A model generated the notes under the pieces. It did no database searches. It was not told where the DNA came from and saw nothing but the letters and a program-made list of their open reading frames with translations. Shown here piece after piece: positions 7,764 to 15,320 of a stretch of DNA of 64,000 nt; the first letter of the stretch is position 1; each line of letters starts with the position of its first letter. Made by a program: the position numbers and the translations under genes. The DNA comes from Microlunatus lacustris (lineage in GTDB: Bacteria > Actinomycetota > Actinomycetes > Propionibacteriales > Propionibacteriaceae): the NCBI GenBank assembly GCA_039527025.1, contig BAAAJN010000003.1, positions 62,001-126,000 of the forward strand, in the 5' to 3' direction.

Positions 7764-9032
7764 GTGCCACCCCTCTCCACCACCCGCCGGTGGCTCGCCC
7801 TGCTCGCCCTGGCCCTGGGCGGCTTCGGCATCGGCGCCACCGAGTTCGTGGCCATGGGCCTGCTGCCAGACCTCGCCCGCGACCTGCTACCCGGCCTCAC
7901 GGCGACCGACCCCGAGCAGGGCATCGCGCGGTCGGGCTGGCTGATCAGCGCCTACGCCCTGGGCGTCGTCGTCGGAGCGCCCGTCTTCGCGGCGCTGTCG
8001 GTCAAGGTCCCGCGCAAGCAGTTGATCCTGCTGCTCGTCGGGGTGCTGGCCGTGGGCACCGTCGCCTCGGCCGTGCTGCCCACCTTCGGGTGGGTGGTGG
8101 CCGCCCGCTTCGTCGCCGCCCTGCCGCACGGCGCGTACTTCGGCACGGCTGCGCTGGTGGCCGGGCGGATCCTGGGTCCCGGCAAGCAGGGTCAGGGCAT
8201 CGCCTTCGTGCTCACCGGGCTGACCGTGGCCAACGTCGTCGGGGTCCCGCTGATCACCCGGGTCGGCCAGCTGGCCGGCTGGCGGGCGGCGTACCTCGTC
8301 GTCGCCGGGCTGTTCCTGCTCACCCTGGTCGCGGTCGCGCTGGCCGTCCCCCGGCAGCCCGTCGCCGTCGGGGCGTCGGTGCGCCGCGAGCTCCGCGTCC
8401 TCCGGCGGCCGCAGCTCTGGCTGATGATGGGCGTCGGCGCGATCGGCTTCGGCGGCTTCTTCGCCGTCTACTCCTACATCGCCGAGGTCGTCCGGGTGGA
8501 AGCCGGCCTGCCGACGTCGGCGGTGCCGTGGGTGCTGGCCGCGATCGGCGTGGGGATGACCCTGGGCACGCTGTTCGGGGGGTGGGCCGCCGACCGGAAC
8601 CTGCGCCGCACGGTGGTCGTCGGCTTCCCGTTCTTCCTGGCCTCGATGGTCGCCATGGCGCTGACGGGCGGCCACCCCGTCGGGGTCTTCGTCAGCGCGT
8701 TCGCCGTCGGGCTCACCAACATGGTGCTCATCCCCGGCGTGCAGGCCCGGCTGATCGCGGTCTCCGGCGAGGCCCAGCTCCTCGGAGCCGCGCTGGTGCA
8801 CTCAGCGCTGAACGTCGCCAACAGCATCGGGGCCGCGCTCGGTGGGGCGGTCATCGCCGCCGGCTACGGGTACCTGGCGCCGAGCTGGGTCGGCGTGACG
8901 CTCGGGGTGCTGGGGCTCGGGCTGGCGCTGCTGAGCTTCGCGGCCGAGGACCGCTCCCAGGAGCGGATGGGCGGCGGACGCCCGGAGCTGAGGGCCTCGG
9001 CGCGTGCCGAACCGGCTCCGACCACGCGCTGA
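7764..9032 (+). CDS. Major facilitator superfamily exporter (AraJ/YdhP-like)
   Basis: The 422-residue protein has 12 predicted membrane segments and begins with the typical MFS helix LALGGFGIGATEFVAMGLLPDLA. That TEFxxMGLLPxxA segment is characteristic of the AraJ/PbuE-like drug and metabolite exporters. Other conserved spots are SAYALGVVVGAP and the loop between helices 2 and 3, LSVKVPRKQL. The substrate cannot be told from sequence. Start is GTG at 7764. It stands alone between a divergent lipoprotein gene and a convergent small gene. Nothing else was found in the 242 bp upstream. Confidence 0.85.
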   Translation: MPPLSTTRRWLALLALALGGFGIGATEFVAMGLLPDLARDLLPGLTATDPEQGIARSGWLISAYALGVVVGAPVFAALSVKVPRKQLILLLVGVLAVGTVASAVLPTFGWVVAARFVAALPHGAYFGTAALVAGRILGPGKQGQGIAFVLTGLTVANVVGVPLITRVGQLAGWRAAYLVVAGLFLLTLVAVALAVPRQPVAVGASVRRELRVLRRPQLWLMMGVGAIGFGGFFAVYSYIAEVVRVEAGLPTSAVPWVLAAIGVGMTLGTLFGGWAADRNLRRTVVVGFPFFLASMVAMALTGGHPVGVFVSAFAVGLTNMVLIPGVQARLIAVSGEAQLLGAALVHSALNVANSIGAALGGAVIAAGYGYLAPSWVGVTLGVLGLGLALLSFAAEDRSQERMGGGRPELRASARAEPAPTTR

Positions 9033-9142
9033 CCGGGCGGGCAACGGCTCGAGCCCGATCACGTGGTGCGGGCGTGGCGCGCCCGACGGCCGCGCCGACG
9101 ACGGACGTCGAGCCGGCGCGGCTCATCAGGAGCGTGGAGCGG

Positions 9143-9289
9143 TCAGTGCTTCTTGCGGCCGGACTGCGACAGCTTGCCGAGCCCGTCCTTGATCCTGCGC
9201 TGGTTCTCCGGCTTGGACAGCTCGCGCTGTGCAACCTGGATGACCTTGGCGACCACAGCGCCCTTGACCAGACCTCTGAGCATTCCCAT
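9143..9289 (-). CDS. Small basic protein of 48 residues
   Basis: This short gene starts ATGGGAATG and is preceded by a clear ribosome binding site (GAGGAGAAC) six bases upstream. The product, MGMLRGLVKGAVVAKVIQ and onward, has an amphipathic helical first half and a strongly basic tail ending GRKKH. Comparable short orphans occur widely in actinobacteria without known function; membrane-surface or nucleic-acid binding is possible but is inference. It is convergent with the MFS gene and divergent from the aldo/keto reductase. Confidence 0.7.
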   Translation of the reverse strand: MGMLRGLVKGAVVAKVIQVAQRELSKPENQRRIKDGLGKLSQSGRKKH

Positions 9290-9467
9290 CGTGTTCTCCT
9301 CAAAGCGCCGTCCCCGGCGCGGCTCGTAGGCCTCGAATCTACCGGGGCCGGACCAGCCCGAGGCCCCAGGTCAGGGCCATCGTGCGGGTGACGGGGGAAG
9401 AACCGGGGCCAACCCCGGGTTGGCACCAGGTGAACGAGCACGTCCCTGCACCTGAAGGAGCACCTCC

Positions 9468-10340
9468 GTGACTGACACCCTGACCCCCTCCGCCCAGGCC
9501 TCGGGCACCTTCGCCCTCGGCGGCGACCTGCCCGTCGTCCGCCTCGGCTACGGCAGCATGCAGCTCACCGGGGACGGTGTCTGGGGCGACCCGAAGGACC
9601 CCGACGAGGCGGTGCGCGTGCTGCGCCGCGCCGTCGAGCTGGGCGTCACTTTCATCGACACCGCCGACTCCTACGGCCCCGTCGTGGCCGAGCAGCTGAT
9701 CAAGAAGGCGCTGCACCCCTACGCCGACGACCTGGTCATCGCCACGAAGGCCGGTCTCACCCGTTCGGGCCCCGGCGACTGGCGTCCGGTCGGCCGTCCC
9801 GAGTACCTGCGCCAGCAGGTCGAGATGAGCCTGCGCAACCTCGGGCTGGAGCGGATCGACCTGCACCAGCTGCACCGGATCGACCCGCAGGTCCCGCTGG
9901 CCGACCAGGTCGGTGAGCTCAAGCTGCTCCAGGACGAGGGCAAGATCCGCCACATCGGCCTCTCCGAGGTGAGCGTCGAGCAGCTGCAGGAGGCGCAGCA
10001 GACGGCCACCATCGTCTCGGTGCAGAACCTCTTCAACCTGGCCGACCGCTCCGCCGAGCCGCTGCTGGACCACGCCGAGGCCGAGGGCATCGCCTTCATC
10101 CCGTGGTTCCCGCTGGCCACCGGGCAGCTGTCCAAGCCGGGCGGCCCGCTCGACGCCCTGGCCCAGGAGCACGGCGCCAGCCCGTCGCAGCTGGCGCTGG
10201 CCTGGCTGCTCCGACGCTCGCCGGTCATGCTGCCCATCCCGGGCACCTCGACCGTCGCGCACCTCGAGGACAACCTCGCCGCGGCGACCCTGGAGCTGAG
10301 CGACGACGAGTTCGCCCGGCTCACCGACGCCGTCCGCTGA
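9468..10340 (+). CDS. Aldo/keto reductase
   Basis: The 290-residue protein is a complete AKR barrel. The catalytic tetrad is visible as Asp and Tyr in FIDTADSYGP, Lys in VIATKAG and His in IDLHQLHRID. The NADPH-binding end carries PIPGTSTVAHLEDN. It reduces aldehydes or ketones with NADPH; the substrate is unknown. Start is GTG at 9468, preceded by GAAGGAGCACCTCC. A strong hairpin follows the stop, separating it from the flavin monooxygenase gene. Confidence 0.9.
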   Translation: MTDTLTPSAQASGTFALGGDLPVVRLGYGSMQLTGDGVWGDPKDPDEAVRVLRRAVELGVTFIDTADSYGPVVAEQLIKKALHPYADDLVIATKAGLTRSGPGDWRPVGRPEYLRQQVEMSLRNLGLERIDLHQLHRIDPQVPLADQVGELKLLQDEGKIRHIGLSEVSVEQLQEAQQTATIVSVQNLFNLADRSAEPLLDHAEAEGIAFIPWFPLATGQLSKPGGPLDALAQEHGASPSQLALAWLLRRSPVMLPIPGTSTVAHLEDNLAAATLELSDDEFARLTDAVR

Positions 10341-10346
10341 CCCCTC

Positions 10347-10375
10347 GCGGGCGCCGGCCCACCGCCGGCGCCCGC
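10347..10375 (+). terminator. 12-bp stem-loop after the aldo/keto reductase
   Basis: GCGGGCGCCGGC, a five-base loop CCACC and GCCGGCGCCCGC form a perfect 12-bp stem seven bases after the aldo/keto reductase stop. There is no T run, as is usual for actinobacterial terminators. Confidence 0.75.
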
Positions 10376-10401
10376 CTCCGGGGCCCGGGCAGACTGAGGG
10401 G

Positions 10402-11940
10402 ATGAGCGACCAGACCGTGGCGGCCGACCGCCCCGCCTCCTCCGAGCCCGACCACACCGTCGACGTGCTGGTGATCGGGGCCGGCCTGTCCGGGATCGGG
10501 GCGGCCTACCGGCTGCAGACCGAGTGCCCCGATCGCACCTACGCGGTGCTCGAGGCCCGCGAGCGCGTCGGTGGGACCTGGGACCTGTTCCGCTACCCGG
10601 GGGTCCGGTCCGATTCCGACGTCTTCACCTTCAGCTACCTCTTCCGGCCCTGGGCCGGCGAGCAGACGCTGGCCGACGGGGAGGGCATCCGCCGCTACAT
10701 CGAGGACGTCGCTGCTGAGAACGGCATCGACCGACGAATCCGCTTCGGCACCCGGGTGGTGCACGCGTCCTGGTCGTCGGAGACGGAGCGGTGGACGGTC
10801 ACCGCGGAGCGCGCTGGCCGGGGCGAGACGTGGTCCTGCCGCTTCGTCTACGCGTGCTCCGGCTACTACGACTACACCGGTGGCTACACGCCGGACTTCC
10901 CGGGCCTGGCGGACTACCGCGGCCAGGTCGTGCACCCGCAGTTCTGGCCCGACGACCTCACGGTGGCCGGTCGCCGCGTCGTGGTCGTCGGCTCGGGCGC
11001 GACGGCGGTCACCCTGGTCCCCGCCCTGGTTAGGGAGGGCGCGCACCCCGTCATGCTGCAGCGCACCCCCACCTGGCTGGTCTCCTCGCGGCAGGACGAC
11101 CCGGTCACCCGTCGACTCAAGCGACGCCTGCCTCCCAAACTGGCGCACCGGGCGGTCCGGGCCCGCAGCCTGGCCCTCACCCAGACCTTCTACCAGCTGA
11201 CCCGGCACCGCCCCGACCTCGCCCGCCGTCTCCTCAGCAAGCCGATCATCGTCCGGATGGGGCCGGAGTACGCGGCGGAGCACTTCACCCCCAGCTACGA
11301 CCCGTGGGACCAGCGGCTGTGCGTCATCCCCGACGGCGACCTGCTCAAGGTGTTGCAGCGCGGCGAGGCCGAGGTGGTCACCGACCGGGTCGACTGCTTC
11401 GTGCCCGAGGGCATCCGGCTGGCGTCGGGTCGGGTGCTGGAGGCCGACGTCGTGGTCACCGCGACCGGGCTGCAGATGAAGCTGCTCAGCGGCTTCTCCC
11501 TCGCCGTGGACGGGGTCCCGGTGGTGCTGCCCGAGCGGGCGGTCTACCGCGGCCTGATGCTGGACGGCGTGCCGAACTTCGCGCTGGCCATCGGCTACGT
11601 CAACGCGTCCTGGTCGCTGCGCGCCGACCTGTCCAGCCGCTACGTCTGCCGGTTCCTCAACCACCTGCGCCGACACCGGCGGACGTTCGGCTACCCGGTG
11701 CGACCGGCGGACCTCGAGGAGCAGCCGGTGATGCCGCTGCGTTCGGGCTACGTGCAGCGCGCCCTGGCCGACCTGCCCGTGCAGGGCAGCAGCGACCCGT
11801 GGACCGTGCCGCAGAACTACCTGCTGGACCTGGTCCGGATGCGCCGGGCCCGGGTCACCGAGGGCATGCGCTTCGACGTCGCGCCGGTCCCGGCCGGTGC
11901 CGCCACGACCGACGCTCGCGTGGCCGAGGTGGCAGCGTGA
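10402..11940 (+). CDS. Flavin-containing monooxygenase (Baeyer-Villiger type)
   Basis: The 512-residue protein has an FAD-binding Rossmann motif near residue 24 (VIGAGLSGIGAAYRL), GTWDLFRYPGVRSDSD, and an NADPH-binding motif VVVVGSGATAVTL. Between them lies DYRGQVVHPQFWPDD, which matches the FxGxxxHxxxW fingerprint of Baeyer-Villiger monooxygenases and FMOs. It would insert oxygen into ketones or oxidise heteroatoms with NADPH and O2. Its stop overlaps the start of the following dehydrogenase, suggesting that an alcohol is first oxidised to the ketone and then to an ester. The substrate is not known. Confidence 0.88.
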   Translation: MSDQTVAADRPASSEPDHTVDVLVIGAGLSGIGAAYRLQTECPDRTYAVLEARERVGGTWDLFRYPGVRSDSDVFTFSYLFRPWAGEQTLADGEGIRRYIEDVAAENGIDRRIRFGTRVVHASWSSETERWTVTAERAGRGETWSCRFVYACSGYYDYTGGYTPDFPGLADYRGQVVHPQFWPDDLTVAGRRVVVVGSGATAVTLVPALVREGAHPVMLQRTPTWLVSSRQDDPVTRRLKRRLPPKLAHRAVRARSLALTQTFYQLTRHRPDLARRLLSKPIIVRMGPEYAAEHFTPSYDPWDQRLCVIPDGDLLKVLQRGEAEVVTDRVDCFVPEGIRLASGRVLEADVVVTATGLQMKLLSGFSLAVDGVPVVLPERAVYRGLMLDGVPNFALAIGYVNASWSLRADLSSRYVCRFLNHLRRHRRTFGYPVRPADLEEQPVMPLRSGYVQRALADLPVQGSSDPWTVPQNYLLDLVRMRRARVTEGMRFDVAPVPAGAATTDARVAEVAA

Positions 11941-12782
11941 GACGGCTGGCGCCGTTCGTCTTCGCCGGCGCGACGGCGGTGGTCACCGGGGCGGCGAGCG
12001 GGATGGGCGAGCAGCTGGCGCACCAGCTGGCCGACCGCGGCACCACGCTGGTGCTCCTCGACCGGGACGCCGACCGGCTGGACCGGGTCGCGGCCACGGT
12101 CCGGGCGGCGCACCCCGGGCTGGACGTCGACACCCACGTCGTCGACCTGGCCCAGACCGAGCGGATCGGACCGCTCGTCGCCGAGATCCTCGCCGACCAC
12201 CCGCGCGTCGCGCTGCTGGTCAACAACGCGGGCATCGCCCTGGCCGGGCGCTTCGACCAGATCAGCCTCGAGGACTTCGACGCGGTGCTGCGGGTGAACC
12301 TGACCGCCCCGGTCACCCTCACCCACCACCTGCTGCCGACCCTGCTGGCCACGCCGGGCAGCCACGTCGTCAACGTCTCCAGCCTGTACGGGCTGATCTC
12401 GCCCGCCGGCCAGAGCGCGTACTCCACGAGCAAGTTCGGCCTCCGCGGGTTCAGCCAGGTGCTGCAGACCGAGCTGGTCGGCCGTGGCGTCGGGGTGACG
12501 ACGGTGCACCCCGGCGGCATCCGCACCCGGATCGCCGAGACGGCGCGGGTCGGTCACGGGGTCGACCCGCAGCAGGCGGCCTCGGGCAAGGCGGTCGCGG
12601 CCCGGGTGCTCACCTACCCCGCCGAGCGGGCCGCGGCGGACATCCTCGCTGCGGTCGAGCAGCGCAAGGTGCGGCTGCTGATCGCGCCGAGCGCCACCGT
12701 GCCGGACCTGGTGGCGCGGCTGCTGCCGGTCGGGCACGCCCGGGCGCTGAGCTGGCTGATGCGGCGCGGCCGGCTGCTCTGA
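11937..12782 (+). CDS. Short-chain dehydrogenase/reductase
   Basis: The 281-residue protein has the classical SDR motifs: TGAASGMGEQ for cofactor binding, NNAG, Ser in VNVSSLYG and the YSTSK catalytic pair. The Asp after the second strand (LLDRDADR) suggests a preference for NAD. The GTG start at 11937 overlaps the monooxygenase stop (GTGA), so both are made together. The C-terminal extension (VPDLVARLLPVGHARALSW) resembles the membrane-associated tail of the SDRs often found beside such monooxygenases. Substrate unknown. Confidence 0.88.
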   Translation: MRRLAPFVFAGATAVVTGAASGMGEQLAHQLADRGTTLVLLDRDADRLDRVAATVRAAHPGLDVDTHVVDLAQTERIGPLVAEILADHPRVALLVNNAGIALAGRFDQISLEDFDAVLRVNLTAPVTLTHHLLPTLLATPGSHVVNVSSLYGLISPAGQSAYSTSKFGLRGFSQVLQTELVGRGVGVTTVHPGGIRTRIAETARVGHGVDPQQAASGKAVAARVLTYPAERAAADILAAVEQRKVRLLIAPSATVPDLVARLLPVGHARALSWLMRRGRLL

Positions 12783-12796
12783 CCGGTCCCCCTCCG

Positions 12797-12814
12797 GGCC
12801 CCTCCTTCGGGGCC
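12797..12814. terminator. Bidirectional terminator between the SDR gene and dnaB
   Basis: GGCCCC, a six-base loop and GGGGCC form a stem between two convergent genes, with further outer complementarity GACCGG and CCGGTC. Confidence 0.7.
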
Positions 12815-12816
12815 GG

Positions 12817-14181
12817 TCAGTGCTGCATGTCGGTGAAGCGGGAGTAGTGGCCCTGGAAGGCGACGGTGATCGTCTTCGTCGGGCCGTTGCGGTGCTTGGC
12901 CAGGTCGATGTCGGCCTCGCCGGCCCGCTCGGACTCCTTGTCGTGGATGTCCGGGCGGTTCAGCAGGATCACCATGTCCGCGTCCTGCTCCAGCGACCCG
13001 GACTCGCGCAGGTCGGACAGCATCGGCTTCTTGTCGGTGCGCTGCTCGGGTCCACGGTTCAGCTGGGAGAGCGCCACCACGGGCACCTCCAGCTCCTTGG
13101 CCAACAGCTTCAGCTGCCGGGAGAACTCCGAGACCTCCAGCTGGCGCGACTCGACCTTCTTGCCCGAGGTCATCAGCTGGATGTAGTCGATGACCACCAG
13201 CTTGAGGTCCTGGCGCTGCTTGAGCCGGCGGGCCTTGGCGCGGATCTCCACCATGGTCAGGTTCGGGGAGTCATCGATGTACATCGGCGCCTCGGAGACC
13301 TGGCCCATCTTGGTGGCCACCCGGCTCCAGTCGTCGTCGCTCATCCGGCCGCCGCGGATGTGGGAGAGCGGGATGCTCGCCTCGGCCGACAGCAGCCGCA
13401 TGGTGATCTCGATCTGGCTCATCTCCAGGCTGAAGATGACCGAGGTGAGGCCGTGCTTGATGGACGCGGAGCGGGCCAGGTCGAGGGCCAGCGTCGACTT
13501 CCCCATACCGGGTCGCGCGGCGACGATGACCATCTGGCCCGGGTGCAGGCCGTTGGTCAGGTCGTCGAGCTCGGCGAAGCCGGTGGGCACCCCGCCCAGG
13601 TTGCCCCCGCGGGAGGAGATGGCCTCCATCTCGTCGAGGGTGGGCTGCATCAGCTCCGAGAGCGGCTTGTAGTCCTCCGACGCGCTGCGGTCGGTGACCG
13701 CGTACACCTCGGCCTGGGCCCGGTCGACGATGCCGTCGACGTCACCCTCACCGGCGTAGGACATCTGCCCGATGCGGATGGAGGCGTTGACGAGCCGGCG
13801 CAGGATGGCCTTCTCGCGGACGATCTCGGCGTAGTAGCCGGCGTTCGCGGCGACCGGGACGCTGGACAGCAGGGTGTGCAGGTACGGCGCCCCGCCGACG
13901 CGCACCAGCTCGCCGCGCTTGCCCAGCTCGGCGGAGACGGTGATGGCGTCGGCCGGTTCACCGCGGCCGTAGAGGTCGACGACCGCGTCGTAGACCTGCT
14001 CGTGGGCCGGCCGGTAGAAGTCGACGCCGCGGAGCACCTCGACCACGTCGGCGATGGCGTCCTTGGACATGAGCATGGCCCCGAGCACGCACTGCTCGGC
14101 CTCCATGTCCTGGGGCGGCGTCCGGTCGGGCGTCCGCGGCGCCTCGTCCCGGTACGGCGTCATCACCTCGGCCAGGCTCAC
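12817..14181 (-). CDS. dnaB: Replicative DNA helicase DnaB
   Basis: The 454-residue protein is a full-length DnaB with no intein. The N-terminal domain (residues about 20-125) begins PPQDMEAEQCVLGAML. The RecA-like domain has Walker A ARPGMGKST, Walker B VVIDYIQLM and DLRESGSLEQDADM near the C-terminus. It unwinds DNA ahead of the fork as a hexamer. The GTG at 14181 has a good ribosome binding site (GAGAGGGGAG); an ATG six codons later (MTPYRDE) is an alternative. rpsF, ssb, rpsR and rplI, often found upstream, are not adjacent. Confidence 0.96.
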   Translation of the reverse strand: MSLAEVMTPYRDEAPRTPDRTPPQDMEAEQCVLGAMLMSKDAIADVVEVLRGVDFYRPAHEQVYDAVVDLYGRGEPADAITVSAELGKRGELVRVGGAPYLHTLLSSVPVAANAGYYAEIVREKAILRRLVNASIRIGQMSYAGEGDVDGIVDRAQAEVYAVTDRSASEDYKPLSELMQPTLDEMEAISSRGGNLGGVPTGFAELDDLTNGLHPGQMVIVAARPGMGKSTLALDLARSASIKHGLTSVIFSLEMSQIEITMRLLSAEASIPLSHIRGGRMSDDDWSRVATKMGQVSEAPMYIDDSPNLTMVEIRAKARRLKQRQDLKLVVIDYIQLMTSGKKVESRQLEVSEFSRQLKLLAKELEVPVVALSQLNRGPEQRTDKKPMLSDLRESGSLEQDADMVILLNRPDIHDKESERAGEADIDLAKHRNGPTKTITVAFQGHYSRFTDMQH

Positions 14182-14356
14182 GCGTCACTCCCCTCTCGGC
14201 CGGGCATCCCTTCCCGGCGGTCGCCGACGGCGGGCGGTCGCCCGCCCAGCTCGTCTCGAAACCCTAAATTGCACCGCTGACATTTCTGCCGCAGCCGCTG
14301 CCCCCCGGCACGACCAGGGGACAACGTACGCCGCCCGACGACCACCCGGAAGTCGC

Positions 14357-14615
14357 TTGTCCACAGGCCCTGTGCACAACTGTGGATCTCCTGTGGGGGA
14401 CACGCCCCCCGCCTGTGCGCAGCGCGGGGGACACCTGGGGACGGAGCGCTCGTCGTGCCGTCGAAGTCGCGCTGACCAGGGGGGATGTCGTCCCCCACCC
14501 GTGGACGAGAACCCGTCGGCAGAAAAGTGCCGACACTCCCGTCACCGTCTCGGCCGGTTGACAAGCCGCTCGGACGGGGTTAGTACCCACAGGCTCCTGG
14601 GGACACTGTGGACAA
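14357..14615. promoter_or_regulatory. DnaA-box-like cluster upstream of dnaB
   Basis: The 541-bp region 14182-14722 holds no convincing gene. It does hold two perfect copies of TTGTCCACA (14357-14365 on the plus strand, 14607-14615 on the minus strand). An opposed near-copy TGTGCACAA lies at 14371-14379 and weaker TGTGGATCT and GTGGACGAG sites are between. The first pair forms an inverted repeat with a five-base gap. This matches the actinobacterial DnaA box consensus. It may control dnaB or be a minor DnaA-binding locus. A plausible -35/-10 pair (TTGACA and TAGTAC, 17 bp apart) reads rightward from 14558 but no gene follows on that strand. Confidence 0.55.
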
Positions 14616-14722
14616 TTCCTCCCCGCCCCGAGCCGCGCAAGAGCCCTCTCGTCAGGAGGAACACCACACCGGTCGCGCCCTACTGATCGCCGTCCTGGTG
14701 GCCCTCCGCCCAGTCGGCAGGC

Positions 14723-15283
14723 TCAGCTGTGCGGGACCCGGTACCGCAGGCTCACGAAGCTGCTGCCGTACTGCGTCACCTCGGTGAGCTCCAGCGGCGG
14801 CGTGCTGATCTTCCGCGGCAGCAGTGGCGCCCCCGACCCGAGGAACACCGACGCCACCCCGAGGATCACCTCGTCCAGCAGCCCGGCGTCGTGGAACTGC
14901 CCGGCCAGCTCGCCACCCCCGACCAGCCAGACGTTCTTCCCCGCGGCGGCCTCGACCATCGCGGCGTGCACCGGCCGGACATCGCCGGAGACGAGCCGGA
15001 TGTCGAGCCCGTCCGGCACCGGCAGCTCCCGGCTGGAGAAGACCCAGGTGGGCAGCACGTACTCCCACTTCGTCGGGTCGGTGAGGAAGCCGGTGTGGTC
15101 AGCGACCCACTGGTAGGTGGTCGACCCCATGGCCAGCGCCCCCACGTCGGCGAGGAAGCGTGGGTACTCCTGCTGCAGCTCCGCGGCCTCGGGGTCGTCG
15201 AGCTGGAGCAGCCAGTCCAGCGAGTTGTCGGCGTCGGCGATGAAGCCGTCGATGCTCGTCGCGGTGTAGTACTGAGTGGTCAT
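14723..15283 (-). CDS. Dihydrofolate reductase family protein (RibD C-terminal domain)
   Basis: The 186-residue protein is a single RibD-C/DHFR-like fold. Recognisable parts are the N-terminal YTATSIDGFIADADNSLDWL, the GSTTYQWV segment and the cofactor-binding KNVWLVGGGELAGQF. These proteins are NADPH-dependent reductases of unclear substrate, distinct from FolA. Start is ATG at 15283. It stands alone between the DnaA-box region and the Tad locus. Confidence 0.85.
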   Translation of the reverse strand: MTTQYYTATSIDGFIADADNSLDWLLQLDDPEAAELQQEYPRFLADVGALAMGSTTYQWVADHTGFLTDPTKWEYVLPTWVFSSRELPVPDGLDIRLVSGDVRPVHAAMVEAAAGKNVWLVGGGELAGQFHDAGLLDEVILGVASVFLGSGAPLLPRKISTPPLELTEVTQYGSSFVSLRYRVPHS

Positions 15284-15320
15284 GGCGGCAGGGTCCCACC
15301 GACCACTGACACTTCCGGAC

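Noticed and set aside
14558..14720. Rightward promoter (TTGACA and TAGTAC) implying a gene at 14600-14720
   Set aside because: A GTG at 14608 opens a 60-codon frame, but its composition is not protein-like and it runs antisense into the reductase gene.
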